Assembly: GCF_001552275.1 (NCBI RefSeq)
Contig: NZ_BCQW01000003.1
Coordinates: 186,001-250,000 of the forward strand
Direction of reading: 5' to 3'
Source of the DNA: Amphibacillus sediminis NBRC 103570
GTDB taxonomy: Bacteria; Bacillota; Bacilli; Bacillales; Amphibacillaceae
DNA length: 64,000 nucleotides
Position numbers and translations under genes: made by a program. Positions 51,410 through 61,481 of the stretch are shown here, piece by piece. The notes below the pieces were generated by a model. That model ran no database searches, was not told the origin of the DNA, and saw nothing but the letters and a program-made list of their open reading frames with translations. Position 1 is the first letter of the stretch. Every line of letters begins with the position of its first letter.

Positions 51410-51600
51410 CAAATGCGCCTTGGCGTATTTTCGCCCAGATTTACCGAGCTTTGCTCAATAAATTTATGCTGGAAATCTGTGATATCCGCTAGGGCTTTAA
51501 CTTTATTCAGCCAGGGTTTGAATCCCCACTGAATGGTATAGAAATAGGCATTCATCTCACCACTTCGCGAAGTGGGTGACTTTTGCTGAATGAAGTTAAA
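51410..51600 (+). repeat. Dispersed repeat family B, copy B3
   Basis: 191 bp between mraY and murF, closely matching B1. The terminal module (51496-51600) begins CTTTAACTTTATTCAGCC and ends GCTGAATGAAGTTAAA, giving an imperfect stem of about 16 bases. Its final base is one base from the murF stop codon. It contains ACTTCGCGAAGT (a perfect 12-base palindrome) in the inner loop. Confidence 0.82.
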
Positions 51601-51601
51601 C

Positions 51602-52945
51602 TTATTCTGCTAATGCCGCAATAAAGCGTTCGAACTTCATACCTCGTGATGCTTTAAATAGTAAGATCGTTTGTTTAGCTAATAATGAGTGTAAATATTC
51701 AATAAGTTGATCGTGATGTTCAAAATGTTTAGCTTGGATTGGTGCATACTGACTAATATACTTTGCCAATTCACCGTAAGTACAAACTAAATCGATTGAG
51801 GCTGGAATCGCTGCACCTACTTCTCTGTGAAACGCTTCTGCATGCTTACCTAATTCAAACATATCTCCAAGAACAAGTATTTTTCGTTGATAACCCTTCA
51901 ATTGGCTAAATACTTCGATAGCTCCATGCATGGAAGTGGGAGAAGCATTATAGGCATCATTTATCAGGATAGATCCATGTTGACCTTGAATTTTTTCAAA
52001 ACGCATCCCAGTAGTCTCAATCATTTGTAATCCATTTGCTATTTGATTAAGGGTTAAGTTAAGTTGCTGACCTATAACAATTGCATAGCTTGCATTCTTA
52101 GCATGATGTTTACCTAGTAAAGGAACAGCGAAACGTTTTGCTATTCCTTTTATCGTAAAGGAGGTTTGAGCCATTTCAATTTCGACTTGATCAATGGTTA
52201 CTTGATTAGAATCTGAGTAACCTACCGAAACCGTTTGACACTCAAAAGCTTTTGTCAGTAATGGTTCATCACCATCATAAATTAATAATCCATTCTCTGA
52301 CAATCCATTTATAATTTCTAACTTTGCTTGGGCAATCCCTTCTCGCGAACCTAAGTGCTCAATATGCGATTCACCAATATTGGTAATAATCGCAATGTCC
52401 GGATTAGCCAACTGTGTTAATAGATCAATTTCATTAAAATGATTCATCCCCATTTCTAAGATCAAAACTTCAGTATCCAACTCCATCGATAAGATCGTTA
52501 GCGGAACGCCAAGATGATTATTTAAATTCCCTTTTGTAAAATGTGTTCGCCACTTTTGTTTACAAACAGCTGTAACCAAATCTTTTGTCGTGGTTTTTCC
52601 GTTAGAGCCTGTAATAGCTATGACCTTAGGATTTACCAATTTCCGATATGCCTTTGCTAGCTGCTGCAACGCAAGTAATGTATCCTCAACTAAAAAAAGC
52701 GGAAAAGATCTATCCATGGTATCTGGAATCGGTTGCTGCTTTTGCCAGAGTGCAGCAACTGCACCTTGAGCTTTAGCTTGCAAAATATAGTCATGGCCAT
52801 CAAAACGTTCTCCTTTTATCGGGACAAAAAGAGCTCCATTCATCGCTAACCGTGTATCTGTACTAACGCCCGTGAGGTTTAAATCTTCGGTTGGTTTAGC
52901 TGTCACCTCTGGAAATAGCTCTGCTAAAAAAGCAAATGATAACAC
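51602..52945 (-). CDS. murF: UDP-MurNAc-tripeptide:D-Ala-D-Ala ligase
   Basis: Adds D-Ala-D-Ala to complete the UDP-MurNAc-pentapeptide. Motifs: ATP-binding ITGSNGKTTTKDLV near residue 105, Mur-ligase central blocks (ILEMGMNHFNEI, TNIGESHIEHLGS), and INDAYNASPTSM; LVLGDMFELG completes the C-terminal domain. 447 residues. It lies upstream of mraY with the repeat B3 between. Confidence 0.95.
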   Translation of the reverse strand: MLSFAFLAELFPEVTAKPTEDLNLTGVSTDTRLAMNGALFVPIKGERFDGHDYILQAKAQGAVAALWQKQQPIPDTMDRSFPLFLVEDTLLALQQLAKAYRKLVNPKVIAITGSNGKTTTKDLVTAVCKQKWRTHFTKGNLNNHLGVPLTILSMELDTEVLILEMGMNHFNEIDLLTQLANPDIAIITNIGESHIEHLGSREGIAQAKLEIINGLSENGLLIYDGDEPLLTKAFECQTVSVGYSDSNQVTIDQVEIEMAQTSFTIKGIAKRFAVPLLGKHHAKNASYAIVIGQQLNLTLNQIANGLQMIETTGMRFEKIQGQHGSILINDAYNASPTSMHGAIEVFSQLKGYQRKILVLGDMFELGKHAEAFHREVGAAIPASIDLVCTYGELAKYISQYAPIQAKHFEHHDQLIEYLHSLLAKQTILLFKASRGMKFERFIAALAE

Positions 52946-52977
52946 CTTTATTCTCCTCTCTCTTTCACCCAGCTCAC

Positions 52978-54447
52978 TTACTTATTCGATATTGCTTGTT
53001 CAGCAACCTTGTAATCATCAAATTCGACCGTCTCATTTCCAATAATTTGATAGGTTTCATGTCCTTTACCCGCGATCAAAATAATATCTTCAGCTTGTGC
53101 CATTTGTATAGCTTGCTCGATAGCTTTAGCGCGATCAACTTCAATATGATAGCGAGTGGATTGCATGCCTTTTTCCATGTCAGCAATAATTGCGATTGGG
53201 TCTTCAGATCTGGGATTATCTGATGTCAAAATCGTGTAATCCGCGTATTTGTCACCAATACCCGCCATTAATGGTCGTTTTGTCCGATCTCGATCCCCAC
53301 CACAGCCAACAACTAGAAAAACCTTCTGTTTAGCAAAACCTTTAATTGTAGAAAGTACATTTTCTAATGAGTCTGGGGTATGAGCATAATCAATAATGAC
53401 ACCAAAGTCATGATCGCCTTTAACTGCTTCAAATCGCCCTCTTACACCCCGTGTCTGTTCAAGTGTAGCTTGAATCTTGTCTAGTGGAACACCAGCAAGT
53501 AAAGCTGCTGTTGCGGCAGCCAGAATATTGTATACATTAAACGTACCCATTAATGTGGTTAGAATATCTACTTGGCCTTTAAAGGAATTTAATCGGAATG
53601 CTGTCCCGTTTGCTGAAAGTTTTATATCAGTAGCATAGACATCTGCATCATTTGTTAAACCATATGTAATAACAGGTTGACTCGTTGCATGAGCAAAAAC
53701 CTCACTATATGGATCATCTTTGTTTATGACGGCATATTTATTGGCTTTCTTCTCATAGCGATTACCTAATTGGTAAAATAAGCGCGTCTTTGCTTTTATA
53801 TAGTCCTCCATTGTCTCGTGATAGTCTAAATGATCTTGCGAAATATTTGTAAAAATCGCAATATCAAAATCACACCCATTGACACGTCCTAAATCAAGAG
53901 CGTGGGAAGAAACCTCCATCATACAATGGTCAACCCCAACACTGACCATCTGATGAAAAGCTTGATGAAGATAAGATGGCTCTGGAGTCGTATTGGCAGT
54001 GGGATAGACCTGATCAGCGATTTTCATTTGAATCGTTCCAATAACAGCTGTTGTCCGTTGTTCTGCTCTAAACATCTCGTCTAGCAAGTAGGTAACAGAG
54101 GTCTTGCCATTCGTTCCTGTCACACCAATTAAGTGCAATTGATTAGATGGAAAATCATAAAATTGATTGACAATATAGCTAAGCGTTCGGTTTGTATCGT
54201 TGACATAAACAACCGGAATATTAAGATCTACCAGGGGATCTTCAGCTAAAATGGCTGCTGCTCCATTGTCTTGTGCTTGCTTAACATAATGATGACCGTC
54301 TACCGTATAACCTTTAATACAGACAAATAAAAAGCCAGCTTCTACTTGGCGTGAATCGACTGTGATACCTTTAATTATCGGATTCTGTTCCATTGATTCA
54401 CAACGATAATTAGGGAAACCTTCTAACAATTCTTTTAATCTCTTCAT
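52978..54447 (-). CDS. murE: UDP-MurNAc-tripeptide synthetase, meso-DAP adding
   Basis: Adds meso-diaminopimelate to UDP-MurNAc-L-Ala-D-Glu. It shows the ATP motif GVTGTNGKTSVTYLL near residue 111, NISQDHLDYHETMEDY, and the substrate motif DNPRSEDP near residue 405. DNPR marks the DAP-adding type (lysine-adding enzymes lack that arginine). The 489 residues match. Followed by murF after 32 bases; spoVD lies 814 bases upstream in transcription order. Confidence 0.95.
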   Translation of the reverse strand: MKRLKELLEGFPNYRCESMEQNPIIKGITVDSRQVEAGFLFVCIKGYTVDGHHYVKQAQDNGAAAILAEDPLVDLNIPVVYVNDTNRTLSYIVNQFYDFPSNQLHLIGVTGTNGKTSVTYLLDEMFRAEQRTTAVIGTIQMKIADQVYPTANTTPEPSYLHQAFHQMVSVGVDHCMMEVSSHALDLGRVNGCDFDIAIFTNISQDHLDYHETMEDYIKAKTRLFYQLGNRYEKKANKYAVINKDDPYSEVFAHATSQPVITYGLTNDADVYATDIKLSANGTAFRLNSFKGQVDILTTLMGTFNVYNILAAATAALLAGVPLDKIQATLEQTRGVRGRFEAVKGDHDFGVIIDYAHTPDSLENVLSTIKGFAKQKVFLVVGCGGDRDRTKRPLMAGIGDKYADYTILTSDNPRSEDPIAIIADMEKGMQSTRYHIEVDRAKAIEQAIQMAQAEDIILIAGKGHETYQIIGNETVEFDDYKVAEQAISNK

Positions 54448-54885
54448 ACGTCATTCACCTACTTATTCTGTAATAATCCTTTTCCTAAATTTTTGTCCTT
54501 ATATGCCAATGATTTTCTATTAAGATCATTAGGTAATTTAATTCTTTTAATCTTAAAAAAACTCGCATTCGCTTACCTTTTAGTGAATGTCCTCGTTTTT
54601 TTATGCTTATGACTTCCTTGCTAAAAATTTTTATCGGTTCTTAATGTGCAAAAAAGATGACACTCAAAGACGGGTTCTAGAGTGTCTTAAGGTGCTTCAA
54701 CCTCTTATAAAATTAAACCATAATGATTATACCATTTTAAAGGTTATTTTAAAATTAATTATTGATAATAAAGGTAACCAATTTAAGACTTCTTTTTAAT
54801 TGATGCAGCCCCAGAATGAAAACGAATAAATTCAGGTAACAAATCAACCAGCCATTCTGTCATACCATTGACATTATGGCTGGCT
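54448..54885. other. Spacer between spoVD and murE (left part)
   Basis: The 814-base stretch between murE and spoVD holds the spoVD terminator (54648-54686), an AT-rich inverted stretch near 54555-54600, and repeat A5 (54886-55135). A 70-codon plus-strand frame (54587-54799) has no family similarity, no ribosome binding site, and crosses the terminator. I see no gene. A murE promoter is expected here. Confidence 0.4.
54648..54686 (-). terminator. Terminator after spoVD
   Basis: On the minus strand GACACTC (54686-54680) pairs with GAGTGTC (54665-54659), followed by ATCTTTTTTGC. It lies about 580 bases downstream of spoVD, on the murE side of repeat A5. Confidence 0.6.
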
Positions 54886-55135
54886 ATAAAGTGAAACTTC
54901 GTTCAGTGGGGTTTAGACATATAGGATACGCTCGTGTAGACGTAGCGACACGATGTCACGAACTTAGTCAGCTTCCTCTCTGCCACACTGAACGTTAGTT
55001 GAACTAATCGGGCTTACTAGCTGTTGGATCTTCCACTTAGACATGACCTGTTCCCTTATTTCTTGTAGTGGGAGGCTTACAAAAGCCCTTCGATAGGGCG
55101 AGTAATCGCAGCCCCATCCAGTTACACTTCGATAG
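54886..55135 (+). repeat. Dispersed structured repeat family A, copy A5
   Basis: 250-bp copy with the full set of elements: AAAGTGAAACTTCGTTCAGTGG, the partner CCACACTGAACGTTAG, the CTTCCACTTAGACATGACCTG hairpin with AGTGGGAG, the GATAGGGCG/CGCAGCCCCATCC hairpin and terminal GTTACACTTCGATAG. Lies between spoVD and murE. Confidence 0.85.
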
Positions 55136-55261
55136 GAACTTTTTCGTTTTAGCTATTTTAACCGGAAATTATTTTGTAATTATTCACAGAGAACAAAGTT
55201 AAGATTAGAATTGGAATGGAAGTTTAACGAATCGATGATTAAAATCGCCAAATATCCCAAA

Positions 55262-57196
55262 TTATTCAGTTTCTTCTTCAGGAGCAAATAACAGACGGAT
55301 TGTTTCACCTACCGGAACTTTTGTGCCAGGTGCAGGTGCTTGTTCAATAATAAAATCCCCCTCCCCAACTGTCTCTATAGATAGCTGTGTTAAATATTGA
55401 ATTAAGTCCTCTTGTTTTAATCCAATCAGATCGGGTACTTCGACTAAAGGTTGTTCAGGCCATTGATATTTTTTTTCTAATCCACCTTCTCTTTGTTCAA
55501 CCCCCATCGCTCTTAAACTATCTTCAATGACATTACCGACAATGGGTGCAGCGACTACTCCTCCAAATTGAACTGTGTTTTTAGGATTATCGATAGCCAT
55601 ATACACAACGATCTCTGGATCATCTGCAGGAGCAAAGCCAATAAATGCAACAATATGATTATTTTCTAAATAGCGGCCATTTGCTCCTACTTTCTGTGCT
55701 GTTCCCGTTTTCCCACCTACACGGTAACCTTCAACATAGGCTCCTCGACCAGTTCCTTGGGCAACGACTGATTCCAGTGCGTATCTCACTTCCTCTGATG
55801 TCTCTTCAGAAATAACTTGTCTTTTTTCCTGAGGCTCAACCTGATCAACAACCTCATTTGTGATCGGATCAACCCAACTGCTAACAACATAAGGCTGATA
55901 TAAATAGCCCCCATTAACAGCCGCTGAGACAGCCATCACCTGTTGAATTGGAGTTACAGAGACCCCTTGCCCGAATGAAGTTGTACCTAACTCGACAGGT
56001 CCTACCTGATCAAGGTCAAAGAGGATACCACTTGCTTCGCCGGCCAAATCAATCATCGTTTTTTGACCAAAGCCAAATCCATCAATATAATCGAATAAAC
56101 GTTCCTTTCCTAATGCTTGACCTAATGAGACGAAACCTGGGTTACAGGAATTTTGAACAACTTCTAGATAAGTTTGCGACCCATGACCACCACGCTTCCA
56201 GCAACGAAGTTTAGCTCCACCTACTTCTATAACACCTGAATCATAATAGGTATCGTTTTCAAGGTCAACAAGTCCTTCCTCAAGTGCAGCGGCCAATGTA
56301 ATAATTTTAAAGGTTGAACCGGGCTCATAAGTGCTCCAAATCGGCAAATTACGATTATAAACTGAAGCATCCACTTCTTGATAATGAGTGGGGTCAAAGG
56401 TTGGCCGAGAAGACATTGCCAATACCTCGCCTGTATTAGGATTTACTGCTATTCCCCAAGCACCATCAGGTTGATAGGTTGCCTCTGCAATATCAAGCTC
56501 TCGCTCCATTATAGCTTGTATATCTAAATCAATCGTCAATTTAAGATCTAAACCGTCTACCGGAGCCTCGTAGGTATCAGTTAAATCAGGTAATCGTCGC
56601 CCCTTAGCATCCGAGAAAAATGATAAACGACCCGCTTCACCACTGAGACGCCCATCATGGGCTAGCTCAAGTCCAGTTAAACCTTGGTTATCTATTCCAC
56701 TAAAACCAAGGACATGTGCCAGCATAGAACCGTTCGGGTAATATCTTTTGGAATCCTCTGCAAGGTAAACACCAGGCAAAGCTAAAGCTTGAATCATACT
56801 CGCTTGTTCCTCTGACAGCTTCCTTCCTTCGACGAAACGAACAATATTTGCCTCACGTTCGATATAGGCTAGCATGGTCTCTACATCAATAGCTAAAATA
56901 TCTGCCAGTTTCTGTGCTGTCAACTCTTTATCCTCGACTTGCCGTGGGACGAGCATAACAGTTGGTGCTGAGACATTATCAACTAACACTTCACCATTTC
57001 GGTCTAATATGCGCCCACGCTCTGCCTCAAACTTTATATCCCGACTCCATGACGTTTCAGCCTGTGCAGTTAATGACGGCCCCTTTATAAATTGTACGTA
57101 TGCTAATCTTCCTACAATGATTAAGAATATTAGCAGTGCAAAAGAAAAGACAGTAACTATTCGTTTTCGGATTGTCATATGTGATACATGCTTCAT
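55262..57196 (-). CDS. spoVD: Sporulation-specific penicillin-binding protein SpoVD (class B transpeptidase)
   Basis: Mother-cell transpeptidase for spore cortex synthesis, partner of SpoVE. It has an N-terminal membrane anchor, a PBP dimerisation domain (FEAERGRILDRNG), and a transpeptidase domain with the active-site serine in STYEPGSTFKII near residue 295, SCNPG (SxN-type motif) and GGKTGTAQ (KTG). There is one C-terminal PASTA domain (VPDLIGLKQEDL). ATG 57196 with GTGAGGTG gives 644 residues, the B. subtilis length; a longer frame starts in the sigma-E promoter. Confidence 0.94.
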   Translation of the reverse strand: MKHVSHMTIRKRIVTVFSFALLIFLIIVGRLAYVQFIKGPSLTAQAETSWSRDIKFEAERGRILDRNGEVLVDNVSAPTVMLVPRQVEDKELTAQKLADILAIDVETMLAYIEREANIVRFVEGRKLSEEQASMIQALALPGVYLAEDSKRYYPNGSMLAHVLGFSGIDNQGLTGLELAHDGRLSGEAGRLSFFSDAKGRRLPDLTDTYEAPVDGLDLKLTIDLDIQAIMERELDIAEATYQPDGAWGIAVNPNTGEVLAMSSRPTFDPTHYQEVDASVYNRNLPIWSTYEPGSTFKIITLAAALEEGLVDLENDTYYDSGVIEVGGAKLRCWKRGGHGSQTYLEVVQNSCNPGFVSLGQALGKERLFDYIDGFGFGQKTMIDLAGEASGILFDLDQVGPVELGTTSFGQGVSVTPIQQVMAVSAAVNGGYLYQPYVVSSWVDPITNEVVDQVEPQEKRQVISEETSEEVRYALESVVAQGTGRGAYVEGYRVGGKTGTAQKVGANGRYLENNHIVAFIGFAPADDPEIVVYMAIDNPKNTVQFGGVVAAPIVGNVIEDSLRAMGVEQREGGLEKKYQWPEQPLVEVPDLIGLKQEDLIQYLTQLSIETVGEGDFIIEQAPAPGTKVPVGETIRLLFAPEEETE

Positions 57197-57235
57197 GCTT
57201 AACACCTCACGAATTAAAAAGCAATAGTTGTATCT

Positions 57236-57263
57236 AATATATGACAAGCTTTCTTAAATAGTA
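57236..57263 (-). promoter_or_regulatory. Candidate sigma-E promoter of spoVD
   Basis: On the minus strand, TACTATT (57263-57257) resembles the sigma-E -35 KMATATW (one mismatch) and CATATATT (57243-57236) matches the -10 CATAYAHT, separated by 13 bases. B. subtilis spoVD is sigma-E dependent. Located 39 bases before the chosen start. Confidence 0.5.
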
Positions 57264-57287
57264 CACTGTCTTATAAGCATTTAAATC

Positions 57288-59435
57288 CTATTGTTCTGTT
57301 GAAAATTCACTTAATAGGTAACGACCTGGTTCGATTGCTTCTCCTGGTTCAATACTTTGATGAATCAGATAACCTGATCCAATAACCTCCAAATCTAGCT
57401 CAGTTAAATTTGCCAGCTCAATTACATTACGCAGGGACCAATTGGTTAAATCAGGCATCGTTGGTTCATCTGTTATCAGTAAGATATGCTGTGTTGATAA
57501 GACATCTTCTCCAGGTTCAATATTAGCATTAATAATGCGATTACCATTCCCGACAATCTTTGGCTTGAAACCCGCTTCTTCAAAATGCTGGCGTATCTCA
57601 TCAATTTCCGCTTGCTCCCATTCTGGCATGGTCAATTTTTCAACTGTTTCTTCATGTTCTTTATCAGGCTGGATATTCAAATAATGAAGACTGTTCTCCA
57701 TAACATGTTTAAAAATAAAAGAAACAGGTTCAGATCCTGATTGATCTTTAGTAATTTCCGGTTGTTTTACAGTGATATAGATCAATAATTGTGGGTCATC
57801 ACTAGGAGCCATGCCTAAAAAAGAAAAGATATAATTTTCATGACCTTCAAGGTAACCACCAGCTGAACTTGAAATTTGAGCCGTACCTGTTTTTCCAGCC
57901 ACTGAATAAGACTCTAAATTATAGATGTTTCTTCCTGTTCCATAGTCAGAAGTTATCACAGATTCCATTGCTGCTAACACTTGATTAGCCGTTTCTTTAG
58001 ATACTGGCTGACCTACTACTTCTGGTTCAGTTTGTTGTACGACTTGTCCAGTATTGGGATCAGTTATTTTTTGAATAATATATGGTTTCATCATTTGACC
58101 ATCATTTGCAATCGCTGTTGCTGCTTGAATTAATTGAATCGGTGTTACCGTAGTCCCTTGTCCATATGAAGCTGTTAACTGTTCTATTGGGTAACGATAT
58201 AAGATCGTACCAGCTTGCTCTCGTGGTAGGTCTATCCCAGTTGTCCGGTCGAAGTGAAAGGCATTTAAATAATCTAAAAAGCGATTAACTCCTATCTTTT
58301 CCCAAACTAGTTTTGAAACGCCCACATTTGATGAACGTTGAAATCCTTCTTCAAAGCTAATTTCTCCCCAAGATTGATTATAGTCGGTAACGGGTCGATC
58401 AATTTGATCAATCTTGTAAGAACCCGAACGGAATTTCTCCTTAGGATTATAGACCCCTTCTTCAATCGCTGCAGCAAGGGTAAATATCTTCATCGTAGAG
58501 CCTGGCTCAATTGGTGTTGACACCACATCATTAAACCAGTTATCGACATCACCGATATGATTTGGATCATAGCTTGGTCGATTACTCATAGCAAGAATCT
58601 CACCTGTTTTAGGATTAACGACAGTAGCCGTTATCCGTTCAGGTTGATACTGATCTTCTACTTGGCTCATCGCATCTTCCAATATCGTCTGAATTTTCTG
58701 ATCGATAGTTAAATTTACATCAAAGCCATCATGCTTTTGTTCAATAACCTCTTTTGCGTCTAATAGACGGGTATTATACGAATCACGCTGAAATGTAATT
58801 TTGCCATCATGGCCTTGCAATAAATCATCAAACTGAGCTTCAATACCAGTAATACCTGTAATTACCTGGTTATCATCCGTTTGTGCTAAGCCAATAATTT
58901 GTGAAGCAAAAATGCCATTTGGGTAATAACGTTTGGCTTCTTCAATAAAATGAATACCAGGAAGCTCTAATTCTTCAATGGCAAGCTTCTGTTCACGTGA
59001 TAGCTGACTCCCTTCACGTCCAAATTCAACTTGAAACTGATCATTTTCAACCCCACGTTGAAAGATGTCTACAATCTCAGAGGTTTCCATTTCCAAAATC
59101 GGAGCTAATTGTTCAGCAGTTAACTCATGATCTGCCACATGATTGAGTCGTTTTTCCGGGTTGGGTGAATAAGCTTCACTAATAATGGCATACAGGCGGT
59201 AAACGGTGATATCTTGTGCCAGCTCCATTCCATTTCGGTCGTAAATATAACCCCTTCGAGCAGGCAGCTCAGTGTGATTTGATCTTTGGCGTTCTGCCCA
59301 TTCATTCAAATTGACACCTTGTACTTCACCGGTTGCTTGTATGTAAATAAATCGCCCTGAAAGTGTGATTAACATAGCAGCAAAGAGGATGAAGAATAGA
59401 TTTACCGACCATTTTGACGTCTTTTTATTTTTCAC
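57288..59435 (-). CDS. pbpB: Penicillin-binding protein 2B (division transpeptidase)
   Basis: Essential class B transpeptidase of the divisome. Membrane anchor (VNLFFILFAAMLITLSGRFIYI), PBP dimer domain (ELPARRGYIYDRNGMEL), transpeptidase with Ser in IEPGSTMKIFTLAA, SSNVG, and AGKTGTAQ. Two C-terminal PASTA-like segments follow. 715 residues, as B. subtilis Pbp2B. In the mraZ-rsmH-ftsL-pbpB operon, it lies 90 bases upstream of the spoVD start. Confidence 0.95.
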   Translation of the reverse strand: MKNKKTSKWSVNLFFILFAAMLITLSGRFIYIQATGEVQGVNLNEWAERQRSNHTELPARRGYIYDRNGMELAQDITVYRLYAIISEAYSPNPEKRLNHVADHELTAEQLAPILEMETSEIVDIFQRGVENDQFQVEFGREGSQLSREQKLAIEELELPGIHFIEEAKRYYPNGIFASQIIGLAQTDDNQVITGITGIEAQFDDLLQGHDGKITFQRDSYNTRLLDAKEVIEQKHDGFDVNLTIDQKIQTILEDAMSQVEDQYQPERITATVVNPKTGEILAMSNRPSYDPNHIGDVDNWFNDVVSTPIEPGSTMKIFTLAAAIEEGVYNPKEKFRSGSYKIDQIDRPVTDYNQSWGEISFEEGFQRSSNVGVSKLVWEKIGVNRFLDYLNAFHFDRTTGIDLPREQAGTILYRYPIEQLTASYGQGTTVTPIQLIQAATAIANDGQMMKPYIIQKITDPNTGQVVQQTEPEVVGQPVSKETANQVLAAMESVITSDYGTGRNIYNLESYSVAGKTGTAQISSSAGGYLEGHENYIFSFLGMAPSDDPQLLIYITVKQPEITKDQSGSEPVSFIFKHVMENSLHYLNIQPDKEHEETVEKLTMPEWEQAEIDEIRQHFEEAGFKPKIVGNGNRIINANIEPGEDVLSTQHILLITDEPTMPDLTNWSLRNVIELANLTELDLEVIGSGYLIHQSIEPGEAIEPGRYLLSEFSTEQ

Positions 59436-59456
59436 ATGCCTCCCCCCTCTTTACTG

Positions 59457-59843
59457 TTAATTAGCGATTTGAGATGCTTGTTTAACTTTTGTATTTTGAA
59501 TATTCAAGCCATGCTTTTTAGCAATTTCCAAAATGCGCTCAGGATTACTGTATTCCTTTTTTTGATGCCTTAAATTTTCATTCACCGTTTGTTGCTCAGA
59601 TACCTCTTGATCCAGTCTTTGTAAATCCCGATTCAGGGTATCTATATTCGCACTAAAGGCGACCATGTATATGAGAGATGCACTAACTAAAATAGCAAAA
59701 AACGATCCTAAAAGAATCTCCCCAGGCGTAATTCTCCTTACTTTTACTTTAACTAGCTTCTTAGGAAGTTGACTTGGTTCTGAACGCCTTGTCCGCGCTG
59801 GTGCCGCCGCTGTATAATACTGTCTTGCTTCGTTTGATCTCAT
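59457..59843 (-). CDS. ftsL: Cell division protein FtsL
   Basis: Small bitopic divisome protein. A basic cytosolic N-terminus (about 40 residues) precedes one membrane segment ([21 protein letters not shown]) and an extracytoplasmic coiled coil (about residues 68-105, [21 protein letters not shown]). 128 residues. Its start overlaps the rsmH stop by four bases, as is usual in the dcw operon. Confidence 0.9.
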   Translation of the reverse strand: MRSNEARQYYTAAAPARTRRSEPSQLPKKLVKVKVRRITPGEILLGSFFAILVSASLIYMVAFSANIDTLNRDLQRLDQEVSEQQTVNENLRHQKKEYSNPERILEIAKKHGLNIQNTKVKQASQIAN

Positions 59844-60817
59844 ACTTTATCCCGCCCTTCTTGATATAAAAATTGCTCATCCCATCTCTTAACTTTTTCG
59901 ACAATTCTTAATTTGGCTGATCGAGCTCGGCGATTCCGCTCGAGTTCTTCTTGATTAGCTATAATAGGCTTTTTAGTAATTAATTTAAATGGTGGTTGAC
60001 TGTGCTCAGGTACCATTGGTATATTCCGTGGTAATGGCGGTAACGAACTCCACTTTTTAAAAGCTTGTTTACAAATGCGATCCTCCAAAGAATGAAACGT
60101 AATGACTGCTATTCTACCTCCGATGTTAACTAATTCTGCTGCCTGATGAAGGACATCATAAAAAGCAGCTAGTTCATCGTTAACAGCAATACGGATCGCT
60201 TGAAAGATACGCTTTGCTGGGTGACCACCCGATCGCCTGGCGGCTGCCGGTATAGCCTCCTTAATCACTTCAACAAGCTCAAACGTCGTTTTAATTGGCG
60301 CTTGTGCTCGTGCAGATTCTATCTTCCTTGCAATTTGCTTTGAAAACTTTTCCTCACCAAATTTAAAGAAAATCCTAACCAACTCTTCGTAGGACCAACT
60401 GTTAACCACTTCATATGCGGACAGTGCTTGGGTTTGATCCATTCTCATATCAAGCTTTGCATCCTGCTGATAACTAAAGCCTCTTTCTTTATGGTCCAAT
60501 TGAGGTGAAGAAACACCTAAGTCAAATAAAAAACCATCAATGTAATTAAAACCTTTCTCCATTAAAACCGTTTGAATATATCTAAAATTCGAGTGAACAA
60601 AGGTGATCTTATCCTGATAATTTGCAAGTCGTTGCTTAGCTGCACGTATAGCCTGCTCATCCTGATCAAATACGATTAGGTGACCGTTGGTCAGCTGTTT
60701 AACAATTTGTTCTGAATGACCACCAGCTCCTAAAGTTCCATCTACATAGATACCATTAGGATTAATTTTTAATCCCTTAATCGTTTCATCTTGCAATACA
60801 CTATCATGCTCAAACAT
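59840..60817 (-). CDS. rsmH: 16S rRNA (cytosine-1402-N4)-methyltransferase RsmH
   Basis: SAM-dependent enzyme acting on C1402 of 16S rRNA. SAM motif [15 protein letters not shown] near residue 24, [30 protein letters not shown], and [11 protein letters not shown] are all present. 325 residues; formerly mraW. Second gene of the mraZ operon. Confidence 0.95.
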   Translation of the reverse strand: MFEHDSVLQDETIKGLKINPNGIYVDGTLGAGGHSEQIVKQLTNGHLIVFDQDEQAIRAAKQRLANYQDKITFVHSNFRYIQTVLMEKGFNYIDGFLFDLGVSSPQLDHKERGFSYQQDAKLDMRMDQTQALSAYEVVNSWSYEELVRIFFKFGEEKFSKQIARKIESARAQAPIKTTFELVEVIKEAIPAAARRSGGHPAKRIFQAIRIAVNDELAAFYDVLHQAAELVNIGGRIAVITFHSLEDRICKQAFKKWSSLPPLPRNIPMVPEHSQPPFKLITKKPIIANQEELERNRRARSAKLRIVEKVKRWDEQFLYQEGRDKV

Positions 60818-60840
60818 ACGATCACCTTTCTTTAGAACCC

Positions 60841-61272
60841 TTATAAATCAATTTCCATCATATTTTCGGCGATCTCAGCAAAAGACGCCTCTGAATCATT
60901 TACATAACTATTCCAAACGTGCTCAGACCATATTTCAACTCGATTCGATACACCAATAACCGCACACTCCTTCTCTAAATCAGCATATTGCCGAAGTGGA
61001 GCAGGTAAATTGATCCGACCTTGCTTATCAATTTCACATTCAACGGCTCCTGAAAAGAAAAAACGAGTGAAGGCTCGTGCATCTTTTTTAGTTAAAGGAA
61101 GCTTTTTAATCTTCTCTTCAAGGATGCGCCATTCTGCCATAGGGTATACAAATAAACATTGATCTAAACCACGTGTTACAACAAAGCTCTCGCCTAATTC
61201 ATCACGAAATTTAGCCGGTACAATCATCCGACCTTTAGCATCAATATTATGTTTGTATTCACCCATAAACAT
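60841..61272 (-). CDS. mraZ: Transcriptional regulator MraZ
   Basis: DNA-binding, AbrB-like fold protein that regulates the dcw promoter in several bacteria. Two repeated domains: N-terminal [21 protein letters not shown] and C-terminal [17 protein letters not shown], each with the DxKGRxxxPxxxR MraZ signature. 143 residues. Upstream repeats at 61302-61331 could be its own operator. Confidence 0.94.
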   Translation of the reverse strand: MFMGEYKHNIDAKGRMIVPAKFRDELGESFVVTRGLDQCLFVYPMAEWRILEEKIKKLPLTKKDARAFTRFFFSGAVECEIDKQGRINLPAPLRQYADLEKECAVIGVSNRVEIWSEHVWNSYVNDSEASFAEIAENMMEIDL

Positions 61273-61301
61273 AATAATCGCCCACCTTTGATTACTAGTT
61301 T

Positions 61302-61331
61302 ACCACATCGCTCCACTTCCCACCACACTTT
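61302..61331 (-). promoter_or_regulatory. Candidate MraZ operator
   Basis: On the minus strand AAAGTGTGG, GGGAAGTGG and GATGTGG occur at 10-12-base intervals just before mraZ. MraZ boxes in other bacteria are tandem TGGG or AAAGTG-type repeats with about one-turn spacing. Binding is inferred, not shown. Confidence 0.4.
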
Positions 61332-61481
61332 TATGGATTATTGCTAGAAAAAATGGAAAATAGTACATATGTTCGCCTTATTTTTTAACAAATAGCAATT
61401 TATCGTGCTAGTATTTTGTTTTGTTTATGATATTTTTTGAAAATTTCACCAACAGAAGAATTAAATAACGGATGTAGGAAG

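Noticed and set aside
54587-54799. 70-codon plus-strand open frame between murE and spoVD
   Set aside because: AT-rich, no ribosome binding site, crosses the spoVD terminator, no recognisable family.
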